64,000 nucleotides of DNA from Davidsoniella eucalypti (Eukaryota > Ascomycota > Sordariomycetes > Microascales > Ceratocystidaceae): positions 301,240 through 365,239 of the forward strand of contig RMBW01000021.1 in assembly GCA_004009845.1 (NCBI GenBank). The letters run 5' to 3'. Numbering within the stretch: the stretch's first letter is position 1; each line of letters begins with the position of its first letter. Under the pieces are notes generated by a model, which worked only from the letters and a program-made list of their open reading frames with translations, was not told the DNA's origin and did no database searches. Positions 26,401 to 38,500 of this stretch are shown piece after piece. A program made the translations under genes and the position numbers.

Positions 26401-26876
26401 GATAAAAGCACACAGAAATAAGGACAAAAAAGTCCAATTATCTCGAGTAGCATATCTGCCGCTGTATATATAGCGCTGTTGTCACGTTCCGTCCGATCTC
26501 TCGAGGCTTCATTCGAGATAGCCGATAGGCATTTATTAGTCAGCAGCATCTGGTGCAGCATCTCTCTGTCTCTATCGCCCACCTACCCACTACTGGCTAA
26601 TTAATAGTGCCTCACTTGATTGATTCAGGATCGAGACTGCTTGTTTGCCGGGATCCGGATTTGCGCTTAGTTGTTCTTCTGCCCCAGGAAAAATCCACAT
26701 TCGACTTCTTCCCTTCACTACAACGCCGCATTATTGGGCGTCCGTTCTGTTTCTCTTTCTACTCCCTCCACATACATCGCCGTCTTTCTGGATCTTTCTA
26801 CCGCGGCTATCAGCCTTCCTTCCACAGCCGCCATACAACTAGCAACTCTGGCTTTCGAGACATAGCTTTGTTCGCA
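20482..26876. other. gene-free interval of 6.4 kb between RhoGEF and SERCA starts
   Basis: This is the space between two divergent genes. The RhoGEF side (20482-22010) is pyrimidine-rich on the minus strand and probably holds its promoter and leader; the SERCA side (26600-26876) is pyrimidine-rich on the plus strand. The middle has no convincing reading frame. An ORF at 26186-26473 lacks an ATG. A 27-base poly(A) run lies at 23706-23732. Confidence 0.5.
23706..23732 (+). repeat. poly(A) run of 27
   Basis: An uninterrupted A homopolymer. It could be a slippage tract or the tail of a retroposed sequence, but I saw no reading frame or target-site duplication that would settle it. Confidence 0.9.
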
Positions 26877-29800
26877 ATGGAGAGCGCCTTCGCCAAACCC
26901 ATTGAGGACGTCCTGTCAGCCTTTGCTGTGACTGCAGATAAGGGCCTTGCCGACGAGCAGGTCGTCGAACTTCGCGCCAAATATGGCCGTAACTGTATGT
27001 ATAATATGCACTCCCCTCCAACTTGGCCCTGCCCTAGGCACTGTATCAGGCACTACTTTATCGATATGTAATATGTGGCGAGCCATTGTCTAACGCCGTG
27101 TCTGTTAGCTATTCCCGAAGAACCCCCAACCCCCATCTGGGAGCTGATACTCGAACAGTTCAAGGACCAGCTGGTGCTTATATTGCTTGGCTCAGCTGCA
27201 GTGTCCTTTGTCCTGGCATTATTCGAAGATGAGGGCGGCTGGAGCGCCTTCGTCGATCCCATCGTTGTACGTTTAAACCCGACCCTCCCTGGTACACCAT
27301 GTTTAGCTTATCGCACGCCACGTAGCCACCTTGTCTTCTTTACTGAGTTCCATGTGTGGAATATTTTGCTTTTCACTAGCATCGCTTTAGGCGCCCGTAT
27401 ACCCATATACAACTTGCTAACCACGCTATATGCTGCATAGATTCTCACTATCCTAATCCTCAATGCCGTCGTTGGTGTCTCCCAAGAAAGCAGTGCCGAG
27501 AAGGCTATCGCTGCCCTCCAAGAGTACTCTGCCAACGAAGCCAACGTCGTCCGTAACGGACATGTGTCCCGTATCAAGGCAGACGATCTAGTTCCCGGTG
27601 ATATTGTTACTGTAGCCGTTGGTGATCGCATTCCCGCTGATTGCCGTCTGATTACCATAGATAGTAATAGTTTTGCTGTCGATCAGGCTATCTTGACAGG
27701 CGAAAGCGAGAGTGTTGGCAAAGACCATGAGTTCGTTCTTATCGATGACAAGGCTGTTCTTCAGGATCAAGTCAACATGCTATTTTCTGGAACAACTGTG
27801 GTTACAGGTCGCGCCCGTGCTATCATTGTGCTGACTGGCTCTGCTACTGCTATCGGTGATATCCAGGAAAGCATCACATCTCAAATATCCGAGCCCACGC
27901 CGTTAAAGCAAAAGCTCAATGACTTTGGCGACAGTCTTGCGAAGGTTATCACTGTCATTTGCATTTTAGTCTGGCTGATCAACATTCCCAACTTCAACGA
28001 CCCTTCTCACGGAAGCTTCGCCAAGGGTGCCATCTACTACCTCAAGATTGCCGTCTCTCTTGGTGTTGCTGCTATCCCCGAAGGTCTTGCTGTTGTCATC
28101 ACTACTTGCCTGGCTCTCGGAACCCGCAGGATGGCCGCCAAGAATGCAGTTGTCCGCTCTCTGCCTTCGGTCGAGACTCTTGGTAGCTGCAGCGTAATTT
28201 GCTCTGATAAGACTGGAACCCTGACAACGAACCAGATGAGCGTTAGCAAGGTCGCTTTCCTAAATGAAACTGGTTCCTCTTTGGATGAACTCGAAGTCAA
28301 AGGTTCGACCTTCTCTCCTCGCGGTGATATCCTAAGTGGTGGCCAGCCCATCTCTGCTGTCACTTCCATCTCTGCTACTGTTCGCCAGATCGCCGAAGTT
28401 GCTGCTCTATGCAATGACGCCCGCCTTGACTATAACTCGACTACTAGCACTTACACCAACGTTGGTGAGGCTACTGAGGGTGCTCTGCGCGTTCTTGCTG
28501 AAAAGCTTGGCCCTGTTGCTCCTTTGACTGCTCAGCCCGAAGAATGCTGCAACTACGCTACTGCGCTATACGAACAGTTATACCCCCGTCTTTCTACCTT
28601 CGAGTTCTCTCGCGACCGCAAGAGCATGTCTGTTATCGTCCAGTCTGGTGCCCAGAAGAAGCTTCTTGTCAAAGGTGCCCCCGAGTCTGTCCTCGAGCGT
28701 TGCACTCACGCAATTCTCGGCTCATCTGGTACCAAGGTCACCCTGAACAGTCAGCTCTCTGCTTTCATCGCTTCTACTATCACTGAGTACGGTAACCTGG
28801 GTCTTCGTGTCATTGCCCTCGCCAGTATTGACGATGTCTCTTCGAACCCTCTGATTGATAACGCCGCCTCAACTGCCGAATACGCCCAAATCGAGCAGAA
28901 CCTGACCTTTATTGGCCTGGTTGGCATGATGGACCCTCCCCGTCCCGAGGTTGCTAGCTCTATCCGCCAGTGCAAGGATGCCGGCATTCGCGTCATTGTT
29001 ATCACTGGCGACAACCGTAACACTGCTGAAAGCATCTGCCGTCAAATTGGTGTCTTGGGTGCTGAGGAGGATGTTACTGGAAAGAGCTACACTGGTCGTG
29101 AATTTGATGATCTATCTGAGTCTGAGCAAATTGAGGCTGCTAAGCGTGCTTCTCTCTTCTCGCGCGTTGAGCCTGGCCACAAGTCCAAACTGGTCGATAT
29201 CCTGCAAAACCTCGGCGAAGTTGTCGCTATGACTGGTGATGGTGTCAATGATGCCCCCGCTCTCAAGAAGGCTGATATCGGTGTTGCTATGGGATCTGGT
29301 ACTGATGTTGCTAAGCTGGCTGCCGATATGGTTCTAGCTGATGACAACTTTGCCACTATCGAGCTAGCTATCGAAGAAGGCCGTTCCATCTACAACAACA
29401 CTCAGCAATTCATTCGTTATCTGATTTCGTCCAACATTGGTGAGGTCGTCTCTATCTTCCTGACTGCCGCCCTTGGTATGCCTGAAGCTCTAGTTCCTGT
29501 CCAATTGTTGTGGGTTAACCTGGTTACCGATGGTCTCCCTGCCACCGCTCTGTCTTTCAACCCTGCCGATAACGATATCATGAAGCGTGCTCCGCGTAAG
29601 CGTGATGAGGCCCTAATTGGCGGTTGGCTTTTCCTGCGATATCTTATTATTGGTACGTACGTCGGAGCTGCCACCGTTGCCGGTTATGCCTGGTGGTTCA
29701 TGTACAACCCTGAAGGTCCCCAGGTCTCGTTCTCCAACCTGCGCCACTTCCACCGCTGCAGCACCGACTTCCCCGAGATTGGCTGCGAGATGTTCTCCAA

Positions 29801-30158
29801 CAACATGGCCAAGTCTGCTTCGACTGTATCGCTTTCTATCCTAGTCGTCATTGAAATGTTCAACGCTATGAACGCACTGTCGTCTAGCGAATCGCTGCTT
29901 ACTCTGCCTCTGTGGAAGAACATGGTTCTTGTCTACGCCATTACTCTGTCCATGGCTCTACACTTCGTCCTTCTGTACACTCCATTCCTTCAGGCTCTGT
30001 TCTCCATCGTCCCGCTGAACTGGAATGAGTGGAAGGCTGTGCTCATTATGAGTGGCCCTGTCCTGCTTGTCGACGAAGTGCTCAAGTTTGTCGAGCGTAA
30101 CTTCTTCATGCAAGCTGCGGCCTCAACCGTCGTTTCGGACGAGAAGAAGAAGAACTAA
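26877..30158 (+). CDS. SERCA-type P-type Ca2+-ATPase
   Basis: Exons 26877-26994, 27109-27266 and 27441-30158 give 997 residues, the usual SERCA length. Both introns have CTAAC branch sites; junctions read YGRN/S/IPEEPPTP and VDPIV/ILTILILN. Motifs in order: TGES in the actuator domain (VDQAILTGESESVGK), IPEGLAVV with the Ca2+-liganding Glu at about 306, SDKTGTLTTNQM with the phosphorylated Asp348, VKGAPESVLERC in the nucleotide-binding domain, TGDGVNDAPALKKADIG in the hinge, NIGEVVSIF in M5, and NLVTDGLPATALSFNP in M6. The family pumps Ca2+ from cytosol into ER or secretory compartments at the cost of ATP. The C-terminus KKKN resembles a di-lysine ER-retrieval signal. It is convergent with PUP3. 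Confidence 0.96.
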
Positions 30159-30736
30159 GAAAAAGAAACCAAAAAAAAGAAGTATATTTCCATTTTGTCT
30201 ATCAAACACTATAACCGGAACTGGAGCCTCATTTTTTTTCTTTTTTCTTTTCTTGCTTAGCTATTATATCATTTATATCTACAGAATCACATGCTACATG
30301 TGCACAAAAACTCATGAATGAGTGGCCGTAGATTATGCAATAATCTTATGGCCATTCAAAACTCCAACTCATACTAGTCTATGTCGGGTTTCTATCCTGT
30401 ATAGTACTATCATCGGTAAAATCAATAAATACTTTGCAATACACAAATATATATATTCCTTTTTATTTTTTCATACTTAGATTTCTCTTGAGCGTTTCTC
30501 GTGACAAATGGCCGTTAATTCTCATTTATTGATTTGGATGTGTCATATGTTATGTTTGACACGGCTATTGTGCTTGTGCTTCATTATTGCTAGAAGATGT
30601 CGTAAATGGACCAACGCCCGCGGAGAAAAAACAAATAGCTTTCCTACCTCATTCTTCTCTCTCGGATATCCTTTGTCCTTAGGAAACTCCACAAGTATCT
30701 TCTCTATCACAAAACCCACCAACCATAGTAATCGCC
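30159..30736. terminator. shared 3' flank of convergent SERCA and PUP3 genes
   Basis: The 578-base interval is AT-rich, with a T-rich tract at 30228-30255 just after the SERCA stop. It must hold both polyadenylation regions. AATAAA occurs at about 30422 on the plus strand, but fungal poly(A) sites are loose and no site can be fixed. Confidence 0.4.
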
Positions 30737-31774
30737 TTAGTCTTGTCTACCCTTGAGTAATCTCTTGGTGACCTTGTCCTTCTCGATAATGTACACATGG
30801 GCACCCCAACCAGCCAGAGCATCTCGGTCAACAGCGTTCAGCAAAGACTGGGATATCGTCTCGAAAAGATCTTCGGGGCCCTGAGCAAGATAATGTGTGT
30901 GAGTGAATTGTTACCGTAGCATGAGGGGTAGGGAAGGAGGGGTAGTGAGTACACAAGGAGACAAATATCCAAGATTTTGTTCTTGCTTGTGTAGAGAAAA
31001 GTGATTACATACCAGACCAGGCTCCCACAGACTTTCGCACATTCCGAACAGTTGCTCACTCGCCGTGCCTGACACGACGAAGTCCTTTGCGGAATCAATG
31101 CAACCAATGCTATCAAAACCGCAAATAAACGGCTCCGCAGTCTTAGGATCGATACCAGCCACGACGGGGCTGATGAAGTACGGGCCAAAGCGGCGCTCGT
31201 AGAGGGACGAGCTGACCATGTTGGCAAAGGTGCACGGGGCAATGTTGCGCTCCTCGCGTAGGCGGTACATGTTGGTTTTGTAGCGGAAGAGATCGCTGAC
31301 GGTGTTGACATCGGTAGCCAGACCGGTCAGGCCTAGAAACACGTCGCCGTACTGGAACACCTTGGGGAAGTTGTTGGACACCGTCAGAGCTTGTAGACCA
31401 AGACGAAGATCGCAGGCAATGGCGACACAGTCCTTGCCAGTCATGGCAACGCAAGCGCCACCGTCTATAAGAAGAACATATTATGTTAGAACAGACGGAT
31501 CTTGGAAGGAGGCATGAGAGGGCCGCATCGTGTAATATGGGAGATGGTCTCAGTCAATGGCAGCTATAGCTGGCTTGGCTACGAGTGCATTTTGGTAAAG
31601 GGTAGACGGACTTATCGAGAAGGGCGACGACTGTGGTAGAAACAATAGTTAGTACTGGGACATCTCGCAATGTATCACCACTTCAAGCAAGGCTAGCTAG
31701 AGGTGGCAGGCTAATCGCCTGTCGTGGAGCTTGCTTGGCTACCGGCGCAACACGCAGGCATTGGGGCTTACCAT
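30737..31774 (-). CDS. PUP3: 20S proteasome beta3 subunit
   Basis: Four coding exons: 31774-31772 (only the ATG), 31630-31612 (19 nt), 31464-31013 and 30880-30737. They give 205 residues, the same length as I recall for yeast Pup3. The spliced start reads MSSPFSINGGACVAMTGKDC, matching the conserved SINGG..VAM.GKDCVAIACDLRLG opening, which validates the two tiny exons. Introns 1 and 2 both have CTAAC before their acceptors; intron 2 has an unusual GTCCGT donor. Conserved blocks include FLGLTGLATDV, SSSLYERRFGPYFI, VVAGID, CIDSAKDFVVSGTASEQLFG and the end GWGAHVYIIEKDKVTKRLLK. Beta3 is a non-catalytic subunit of the beta ring; no N-terminal catalytic Thr is expected. It is divergent from the UBX/TUG-like gene, whose product also acts in the ubiquitin-Cdc48 pathway. 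Confidence 0.95.
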
Positions 31775-32484
31775 ATCGAATTGGGAGCTTGGTAAAGCAG
31801 TTAAAAGACACTAGATGGTGCCAATCGAAATAAATGTATCTCGGTCGGGAGGTAGTCGGGGTTTGGCTGTAGATAGATCGCAGCTAGAGTTCTTGAGATA
31901 GGCTATTTGTCAAAATAGTCGCTCTTCGTCGTTTCGTTTTTGATACTGGGAGACCTTTCTTTTGGCCTTCAGAAGGCTGCTACCCTCTGGCGAAGCTTCA
32001 ACAAATAAGGCAGAATGGGCCTGCGTAGACAGTGCCGGTTGATCCCTGGAAGATCCCCGCTCCAAGCTTGCTAACTTTAGCACCAACGTACGCTGGATGC
32101 CTGTACATGATGAATGTATCGGTACCTATTTCTGCTGAGTCAAGCTACAATATTAGCGCTTTTAGGCGTACCGATACTTTGCTAAGCTAGAATGTCGACC
32201 CCACGGTGGGGGAAGTGATATGACGGTATCAAGCACCAAGAAACGGAAAGCAACAGTACTGAAAAAGGCAAGCTAGAAGTATTTTGGCTGTCGCAAATTA
32301 GCATATAATGCTCTGCACTTCCAGCAGCTTCTTCACGAGACCCTATCTTTCAAGGTGCAACAGATCTGACTGTTGATTTCCACGACCATCCCTCGTCTCG
32401 TCACCTTGTTTAGCGAAGATACCTTGCCCGCCTTCCACTACTATTACCCATTTCCAATTCTTCCCCAAACTCAGATATCGCCAA
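31775..32484. promoter_or_regulatory. 710-bp divergent promoter of PUP3 and UBX/TUG-like gene
   Basis: The interval separates two start codons facing away from each other. It holds an inverted pair of 10-mers, GTATCGGTAC at 32116-32125 and GTACCGATAC at 32168-32177. At 32199-32211 lies CCCCAC-G-GTGGGG, a perfect inverted repeat with a one-base spacer. Both could be binding sites for dimeric or zinc-finger regulators. The yeast proteasome element GGTGGCAAA is not present in exact form. Confidence 0.45.
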
Positions 32485-34031
32485 ATGTCGTCCCACGTTT
32501 GGGTGTTGAGCTCCGACCTCAAGCGCACGCAGGTAAAAGTCACACCGGGGACTTATCTGTCTGATGTGTTGATTGAGGCATGCACAAAGCTTAGCCTTTC
32601 CAGTGACAAGTATCAGCTACGGTAAGTTTTGATTTCTAATATCCAGTATACCTCGCATCTGAATCTGGCTCTCTAATGATACCCACTAGACACAATCAAA
32701 AGTCAGTAGACCTTTCTGTTCCTTTCCGACACTCCAAGCTCACCAGTGGTGCAAAGCTTGAGCTTGTCCTCAAATCACGAACGCCTTCGGTTGTCACGGT
32801 TGCCGTCCAACTTCCCCACCCAGAAAGCAAGGAAATCCCAGGCGGTCGCCTCATTGCCAAGTTTCCTAGCGACTTCACAATATGGAAGATACTACGACAG
32901 CTCGAAAGCGGTCCGGCCAGCCAAGGCCGGAACTTGAACTTGACAGCTCGTGGCACGGCTGGTAACGTGACAAGCGGTGCCGGCCAACTATTTTACGAGA
33001 CTCCAGTGCTTAACATCATGGGCCGTGAGCTGGCCTCATTTGTCGATTTTCAGAAAACTCTATCACAGATAGGATACAACTCCGGCAATGTGCTCATGCG
33101 GCTATCGTTCAAAGTTACCGAACAACCCCTGTTCTCTGCCATGGAGGATATCAACACTTATTTCAAGGAGGCTGAGTCTTACTCTTCAGATATCTCACAA
33201 AAAGAAGTCGAAAACCCCACCCCTCAAAGCGATACCACCTCTCCAGACGTTACACCAGAATCTGGTGCAACAACTAAGCCTACGGCCGAGGTTCGCTCGT
33301 CTCCAGAGAACAGACCAGAGCATCGCAGAGTCGTTAGTATTCCGCCACCTATCGCACTCCAAACCAATTCCTTTCAGCCCGTCGGAATATACTCTGCACC
33401 AGAATCAGCGATGCCAGCCGCTGCGCTATTCGAACCCGATGAAGATGAATTCATTCCATCTATCACTCTAGCAAAACAACATCAGGCCCAGCTCCTAGAG
33501 AGATCCCACAACAAACGACTTCTATCCGACGACGAAATGGCACAGAAAAGTGCTAATAGTACTGCTAAGTTAGCTGCTGTGAGATCACTCTCTACTCGTG
33601 TCCGTTTTCCAGATAATACCTCTGCGCAGTGGAGTTGGGGTCATGAGGGTACCGGAAGCATGTTGTACACCGCGGTTCGGATGCACATGGCTAATCCAGA
33701 CCTGCCATTTCGCCTAGTAATGATTCCCGGCAATCGTGAAATTGTGGATAACGACAAGACTTTGATCCGTGGCTATAAGTTAACAGGTGGCGTGTTGATC
33801 ACTTTGCTATGGAACGATAGCGTCACTATATTTGAGCGTCAGCTGCCCTTCTTAAGTACCGAGTCGGCGAGTCACGCAACACAAATCACAGTTCCGGATG
33901 TTCGAAATGTTCCAGATGATGAAGATAACAAAGGTCCGACGGTAGCGGCAGTCGAGCCTCCAAAAAAGCTAAGTGCAAGCGGTGGTGCAAAGAAGATCCC
34001 CAAATGGTTCAAAGTTCCTGGTAAGAAATAG
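32485..34031 (+). CDS. UBX-domain protein of the TUG/ASPL/Ubx4 type
   Basis: Exon 1 (32485-32621) opens MSSHVWVLSSDLKRTQVKVT; intron 32622-32689 (GTAAGT to CTAG); exon 2 32690-34031. The product is 492 residues. The N-terminal ~75 residues form a ubiquitin-like TUG-UBL1 domain (DVLIEACTKL and VPFRHSKLTSGAKLELV are diagnostic). A disordered Pro/Ser/Thr region follows. The UBX domain is at about 310-400 (TRVRFPDNTSAQWSWGH to TGGVLITLLWND). The TUG/ASPL/Ubx4 family binds Cdc48/p97 and modulates its activity in membrane-linked protein degradation. The tail is Lys-rich (IPKWFKVPGKK). No typical FPR tripeptide is visible in the UBX part; instead PFRLV is present, so Cdc48 binding may differ in detail. 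Confidence 0.88.
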
Positions 34032-34584
34032 ATAGATGTTACGTATATTTCACTTGCTTGTTGAAATATAAATAATTAATATACATATACATGGCAAACG
34101 TCACGACATAACATATCACAATACAATATACGTATCAAGTAGGTATCACCGCAAAGTAAGGAAAGCATTTGCAACATCCAGATACACGAGGAAATCGAGC
34201 ATGTGAAAGACAAGATAGAGTATATGTGATGTCGTTAAAATTGATCATTAATACGACATCATTGAAAACCCAAGTATGCCCCAGAGCCGGTTTCGTTCCC
34301 ATGAAGAAATGATGATGTTGCTTCCAAACTCCAAAAGTGAAAATGAAAATGAAAAGATGAAATTCCCAGTTTTTGCCAGCTTTTCTTCCATGTTGTATGT
34401 GGAAAAGATGATTTGAAAATTTTGCTTTTTGATGTTGTGGATATTCTTTTTTTGAATTCTCTTTTTGTGCTGTCATTCCCAGTTTTCTAACCCTTTTTGA
34501 TAGCTCATTCCTCTCTTTTTGGGGTAATCTGCCCGATGTTAATCAAGACAGACGGCGAGAGAAAATTTGTCAAGGAAACTGCAT

Positions 34585-35529
34585 TTAGTGAGCAACACGG
34601 CGAGACTCAGCGATGACACGCTGCATCTCGTCGACCTTTTTCTTGGCACGACCGAAGGTACCGAGCTGTAATGGAGACGTTAGTATATGTGTTGGATGTA
34701 CGACGAAGAGTCGGTGTGTTGTGTAAGAATTTAACTCACTCTCCGCTTGGCCAGCTTGCGGGCACGCTTGTCCTTGGAGTTGCGCAGCAGCTCAATAACG
34801 CGGCGCTCGTAAGGAGCAAGACTGTTGAATTACTGCATGTTAGTAAACGTTGAAGAGCATGGGGCAACGTAAGACGATAGGTAGCCGGTAGCCGGTTATC
34901 CCGATGCCTTGTCATTATAATAATAGGAATGCTTACCCAGAAACCTCCTTGATGACCTCACGGACGAAAGAAGTGCGCTTGCTCAGGTGACCCTTGGTGC
35001 GGGAGATGCGAGCCTTGTTAACGCGGGGAGTGGTTTGCTATAAATACCGTCATGTCAGCGTCCATCGTCTGCGTTGAATGGGCCCAAAGCAGAGACGAAC
35101 GATCGAATAGCACCGATTCCGATAAACAACAAGTTGGATGTGACAAAGCGTACTGAGCCGGTACATGACAGAACATAGGCAAGTTGACCGTTCAGAGAAA
35201 CTTGGTATGTATGAAAGGTGTCTTGTGACCGGCAGTTCCTGCAAGTCTACCATCCGTTCTTGCTTGTCGGGAGATTCGGTGTATTCGATTCGTCGTCTCG
35301 CTTTCACAAGCAGTGTATACCGGATGGAATAATGTTGTCCTTGCTTCACTCAAAACTCGAGATTTCGCTCGCATGAGGTGTGAGCTCAAACAACAACACT
35401 TCAACCGGATATGCTGATGTGGGTGGAGGTGGGCGGCAGAGATCCTCCAAGAGGTGAGACTTCGACACATACGTGACCGTGGTTCAGGCCGACAGCCAGA
35501 CCAGTGCGGGTAGAAGCCTCCTTAGCCAT
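34585..35529 (-). CDS. RPL36: 60S ribosomal protein eL36
   Basis: Exons 35529-35473, 35037-34937, 34821-34740 and 34665-34585 give 106 residues. The protein starts MAKEASTRTGLAVGLNHGH and continues QTTPRVNKARISRTKGHLSK, EVSGLAPYERRVIELLRNSK, KRARKLAKRRLGTFGRAKKK and VDEMQRVIAESRRVAH. This covers the whole eL36 family, which is about 100-106 residues long and strongly basic. It is a component of the large cytosolic ribosomal subunit. Intron 1 is 435 nt, four to six times the others, and sits directly after codon 19. Its acceptor has a CTGAC branch site. Long first introns are common in fungal ribosomal protein genes. The initiator is flanked by the conserved MA dipeptide. Confidence 0.95.
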
Positions 35530-38500
35530 TTTTGGTGATATGTCGAACCGGGAGAGTGTCGATGAGGTTAGGAAACTTTTTTTCCAAATTCAAAATACAA
35601 ATTTTGCCAAAGTAAAAAAAAATAATAGTATCCCACACCAGGATTTGCAAAAGTGGGGTTCGTTGTTACCCACATGAACTTGTGTGCATGCACGTGACTA
35701 CTAGGTCTTACTTAGTGGCGCTTTGTATTTTATGTGGCGCTGAGAGGCAATTAATATGTGAAGCCACAATTTTGAGCCATACATACATGGTCACTATTTA
35801 TAGTATTGTTTACCTGATTATAACTGTATAAGCAATAGTATTCAACTATCATGAATAAAAGTAATTAGTTATAGGCGGTGATATATTTGTATATTTAATG
35901 ATAGAAGGGCGCATTAGGACTTGAAATAAAACTATGAAATTAGGTATATGAATACAAGAAAGTAAGAAGCCAAATAGAGGACCACTTGACAACAGATGAG
36001 ATGTTATGTATACTAATCATTGCAATTGGTCATTTTGATCTAGAGTTTGAAGTGTACCACTACGCTCCCAAGTAAGTGCTCAGCTCACGCCGATTAAATA
36101 GGGCAGTATGATGACCTATAGAGGAACTTGGTAGAAGAGGGCGGGTTACTGGAATTACCTTGATTTCTCGGCCCATCCCTACTGTTTGTGATATATCTTT
36201 GATCTTAGTATCAAGAAGGGGATCTTCTCAAGCGGCATTTCGTTCGAACCAGTGGTAGGAATTGATGCCTTCTTATGTGATTATTCCCTTACTTAGAATC
36301 TCATGAGCACAATGTATGCCAAACTGTAAAGCCTTTGCACATGTTGGTCGTCCTATCGGTTCTGAATGAACAATGAGTCGTTTTTTGCCGAACAAGATGA
36401 TCAATACAGCCCCAAGTCACCTGGCTACTTAGTTTTCCTGTCCCTACACTAGCTAGAAGACACCAACATCAAGTGGCTGAAGAAAATGGGTCGTATGGGA
36501 TAGAAGACAAAATGAGATGATGTTATATTCCTTGCATTTTGAAATAAACTCGAACACCATCAAGAAGCAGCAGGCAGTACAGACCGTGAGTCGATGGAGG
36601 AATATGTACCATTGAAGCAACAATTGTAATTGGAACCTCGGGGGGTTCGAAATAACATAAGACACGTGAAGTTTGTTCCATATTTTTATGATTGTTGGAG
36701 ATATCGCGAAAAAAGAATGTAGGTTGGGAAGTCTGTCACGAACAACACGAGTTGGTGCATAATAGAATATTGAGGGCGTTGCTATATCATTGGTTCGGTA
36801 CTAGTGAGAAATTTGACAGCCCGCCTATCGAATTGTTCTACAGAAATTTGTCTTAGACGCAAACATTCATGCCACGCCAAGATTTAACACTTCAAAGGTA
36901 TTGTCTTGGCTAAACAAGTCTGAGCACTGTTTCTTACATCGCTTTTGGAAAAGCCTGTAACATACTGCATCAGTAGAGACGTTGTACAGCACCACACCAC
37001 ATCTATCGAATACGAATGCTGCACAACGCAGAACGAATATTCTCTGTGATATGTATTTCCATTTTGGCGTTGATGGCCTATTTGCTTTTAGCGTTCAACT
37101 AGCGTTTTAGTCAGGAGACAAGAAGCCGACGCTAATTACAGGTTTGGGTGACAAACAGTCGCTTGATCCGGCAGCTTCAACTCAAGGCTCTAAGCAGAAC
37201 AATTTGCTGTTTGTTACTACTTTGATATGTAGTATAAGTATATCTGTACACTAAGAAGTCGGCAAGTAAGCGTCTCGGACACCGGCTTCCCATATTGTGA
37301 TCCAATGTATACAGACATGTATTTCATGTCTTCATAATTGCCGATGCTTCCATGAGACCTTTGCATATCTGCATAAGCCTCGGCAACCTGGCTGTGTATA
37401 CGCAAAAAGCAATATCTGTTACTTGCATATCTCGCTCTACTCCTATCCGCAGGTACGTAAACAATCGCCAGCTTGAAATTGGTGTTTGCGTATGTCTTCA
37501 TATCTACCGACCAGGGAAGCCCGTCCCGCAGGACTGTCTTTATCCAGTGATCGTAAGTCTGACATGGCTTTTAACCAGAATGAGGCTGGGCTAAAAATAT
37601 AATAAAATCAAGAAAAAGAAGGAGAACAAAAAGAGTCGCCTGCCGAACAACACTACCAGAAGACGACAAATGATCGACTGGTTCGCCAAGACCTGGCGAT
37701 CCGTCAACGGTAGTATGCCAACGAATTTCAAGTTGCGGCAGATGAAAGCAATATTATGTGATTTGTCGCGATTGGAAAGGCCACGGACTTCGAGGGATAG
37801 ACAACTTGTAGTCACAGTCCTTTTGTTATGCTGTTGATGCCGCCCGTGGTGCCTCTACCCTACGGTGCCGTCAAAAGGGATCAGAATAGCATACAGCATT
37901 AGTATGCATCTGTATAGATATGTAAGAAGGTAAGAGAAAAGCGGGAGCAGCCCAAAATCCCACGCTAAAGCCATCCACTCTCTCCCTTTCCTGCGGTTTT
38001 CACTTTTCAAAGTGGATGGTGAACAGGCCTTGTTTCGGCTATATCGTCAACACGGTACTTCAATAGTTATCCCTTGTCAAAGCATTACAACAGCCGCTTT
38101 CTTCTGTTGCACCAATGAAAGGCCCCGAAACAGCATTGTACAGGGCTCAAGGCAGCCAAATATCAGTTGTTCTTTCTTCTGTAATATGCCGCCGTGTTTG
38201 CGTCTTTGTGTGCAATCGACCCTGATTTTCTATTCTTGGGATAGCCAGCCAACAGCTCGCTCTTATTCAGGCACACAGAGTATCTCGGAGGCGGCTCGAT
38301 TTTGATCGACACTGATGCATCGCCCCAGCCTCATCCTGCCAATAGCAGCAAGTTTTCCAGAGTGGATTCGCCTGCGAAAACGTCAACAACAAACACTAGC
38401 GCCAAGCTTTAGCCGGGATTCGGGTATCTTTCATCTCTTTGCTCTTGTCGCGGCCATCTATCTTGGTTGATGTCTTTGTTGATTTCTTTCAAAGAGGCAT

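Noticed and set aside
26186..26473. 95-codon plus-strand frame with protein-like composition
   Set aside because: No ATG start, no acceptor that links it to an upstream exon, and not in frame with the SERCA gene.
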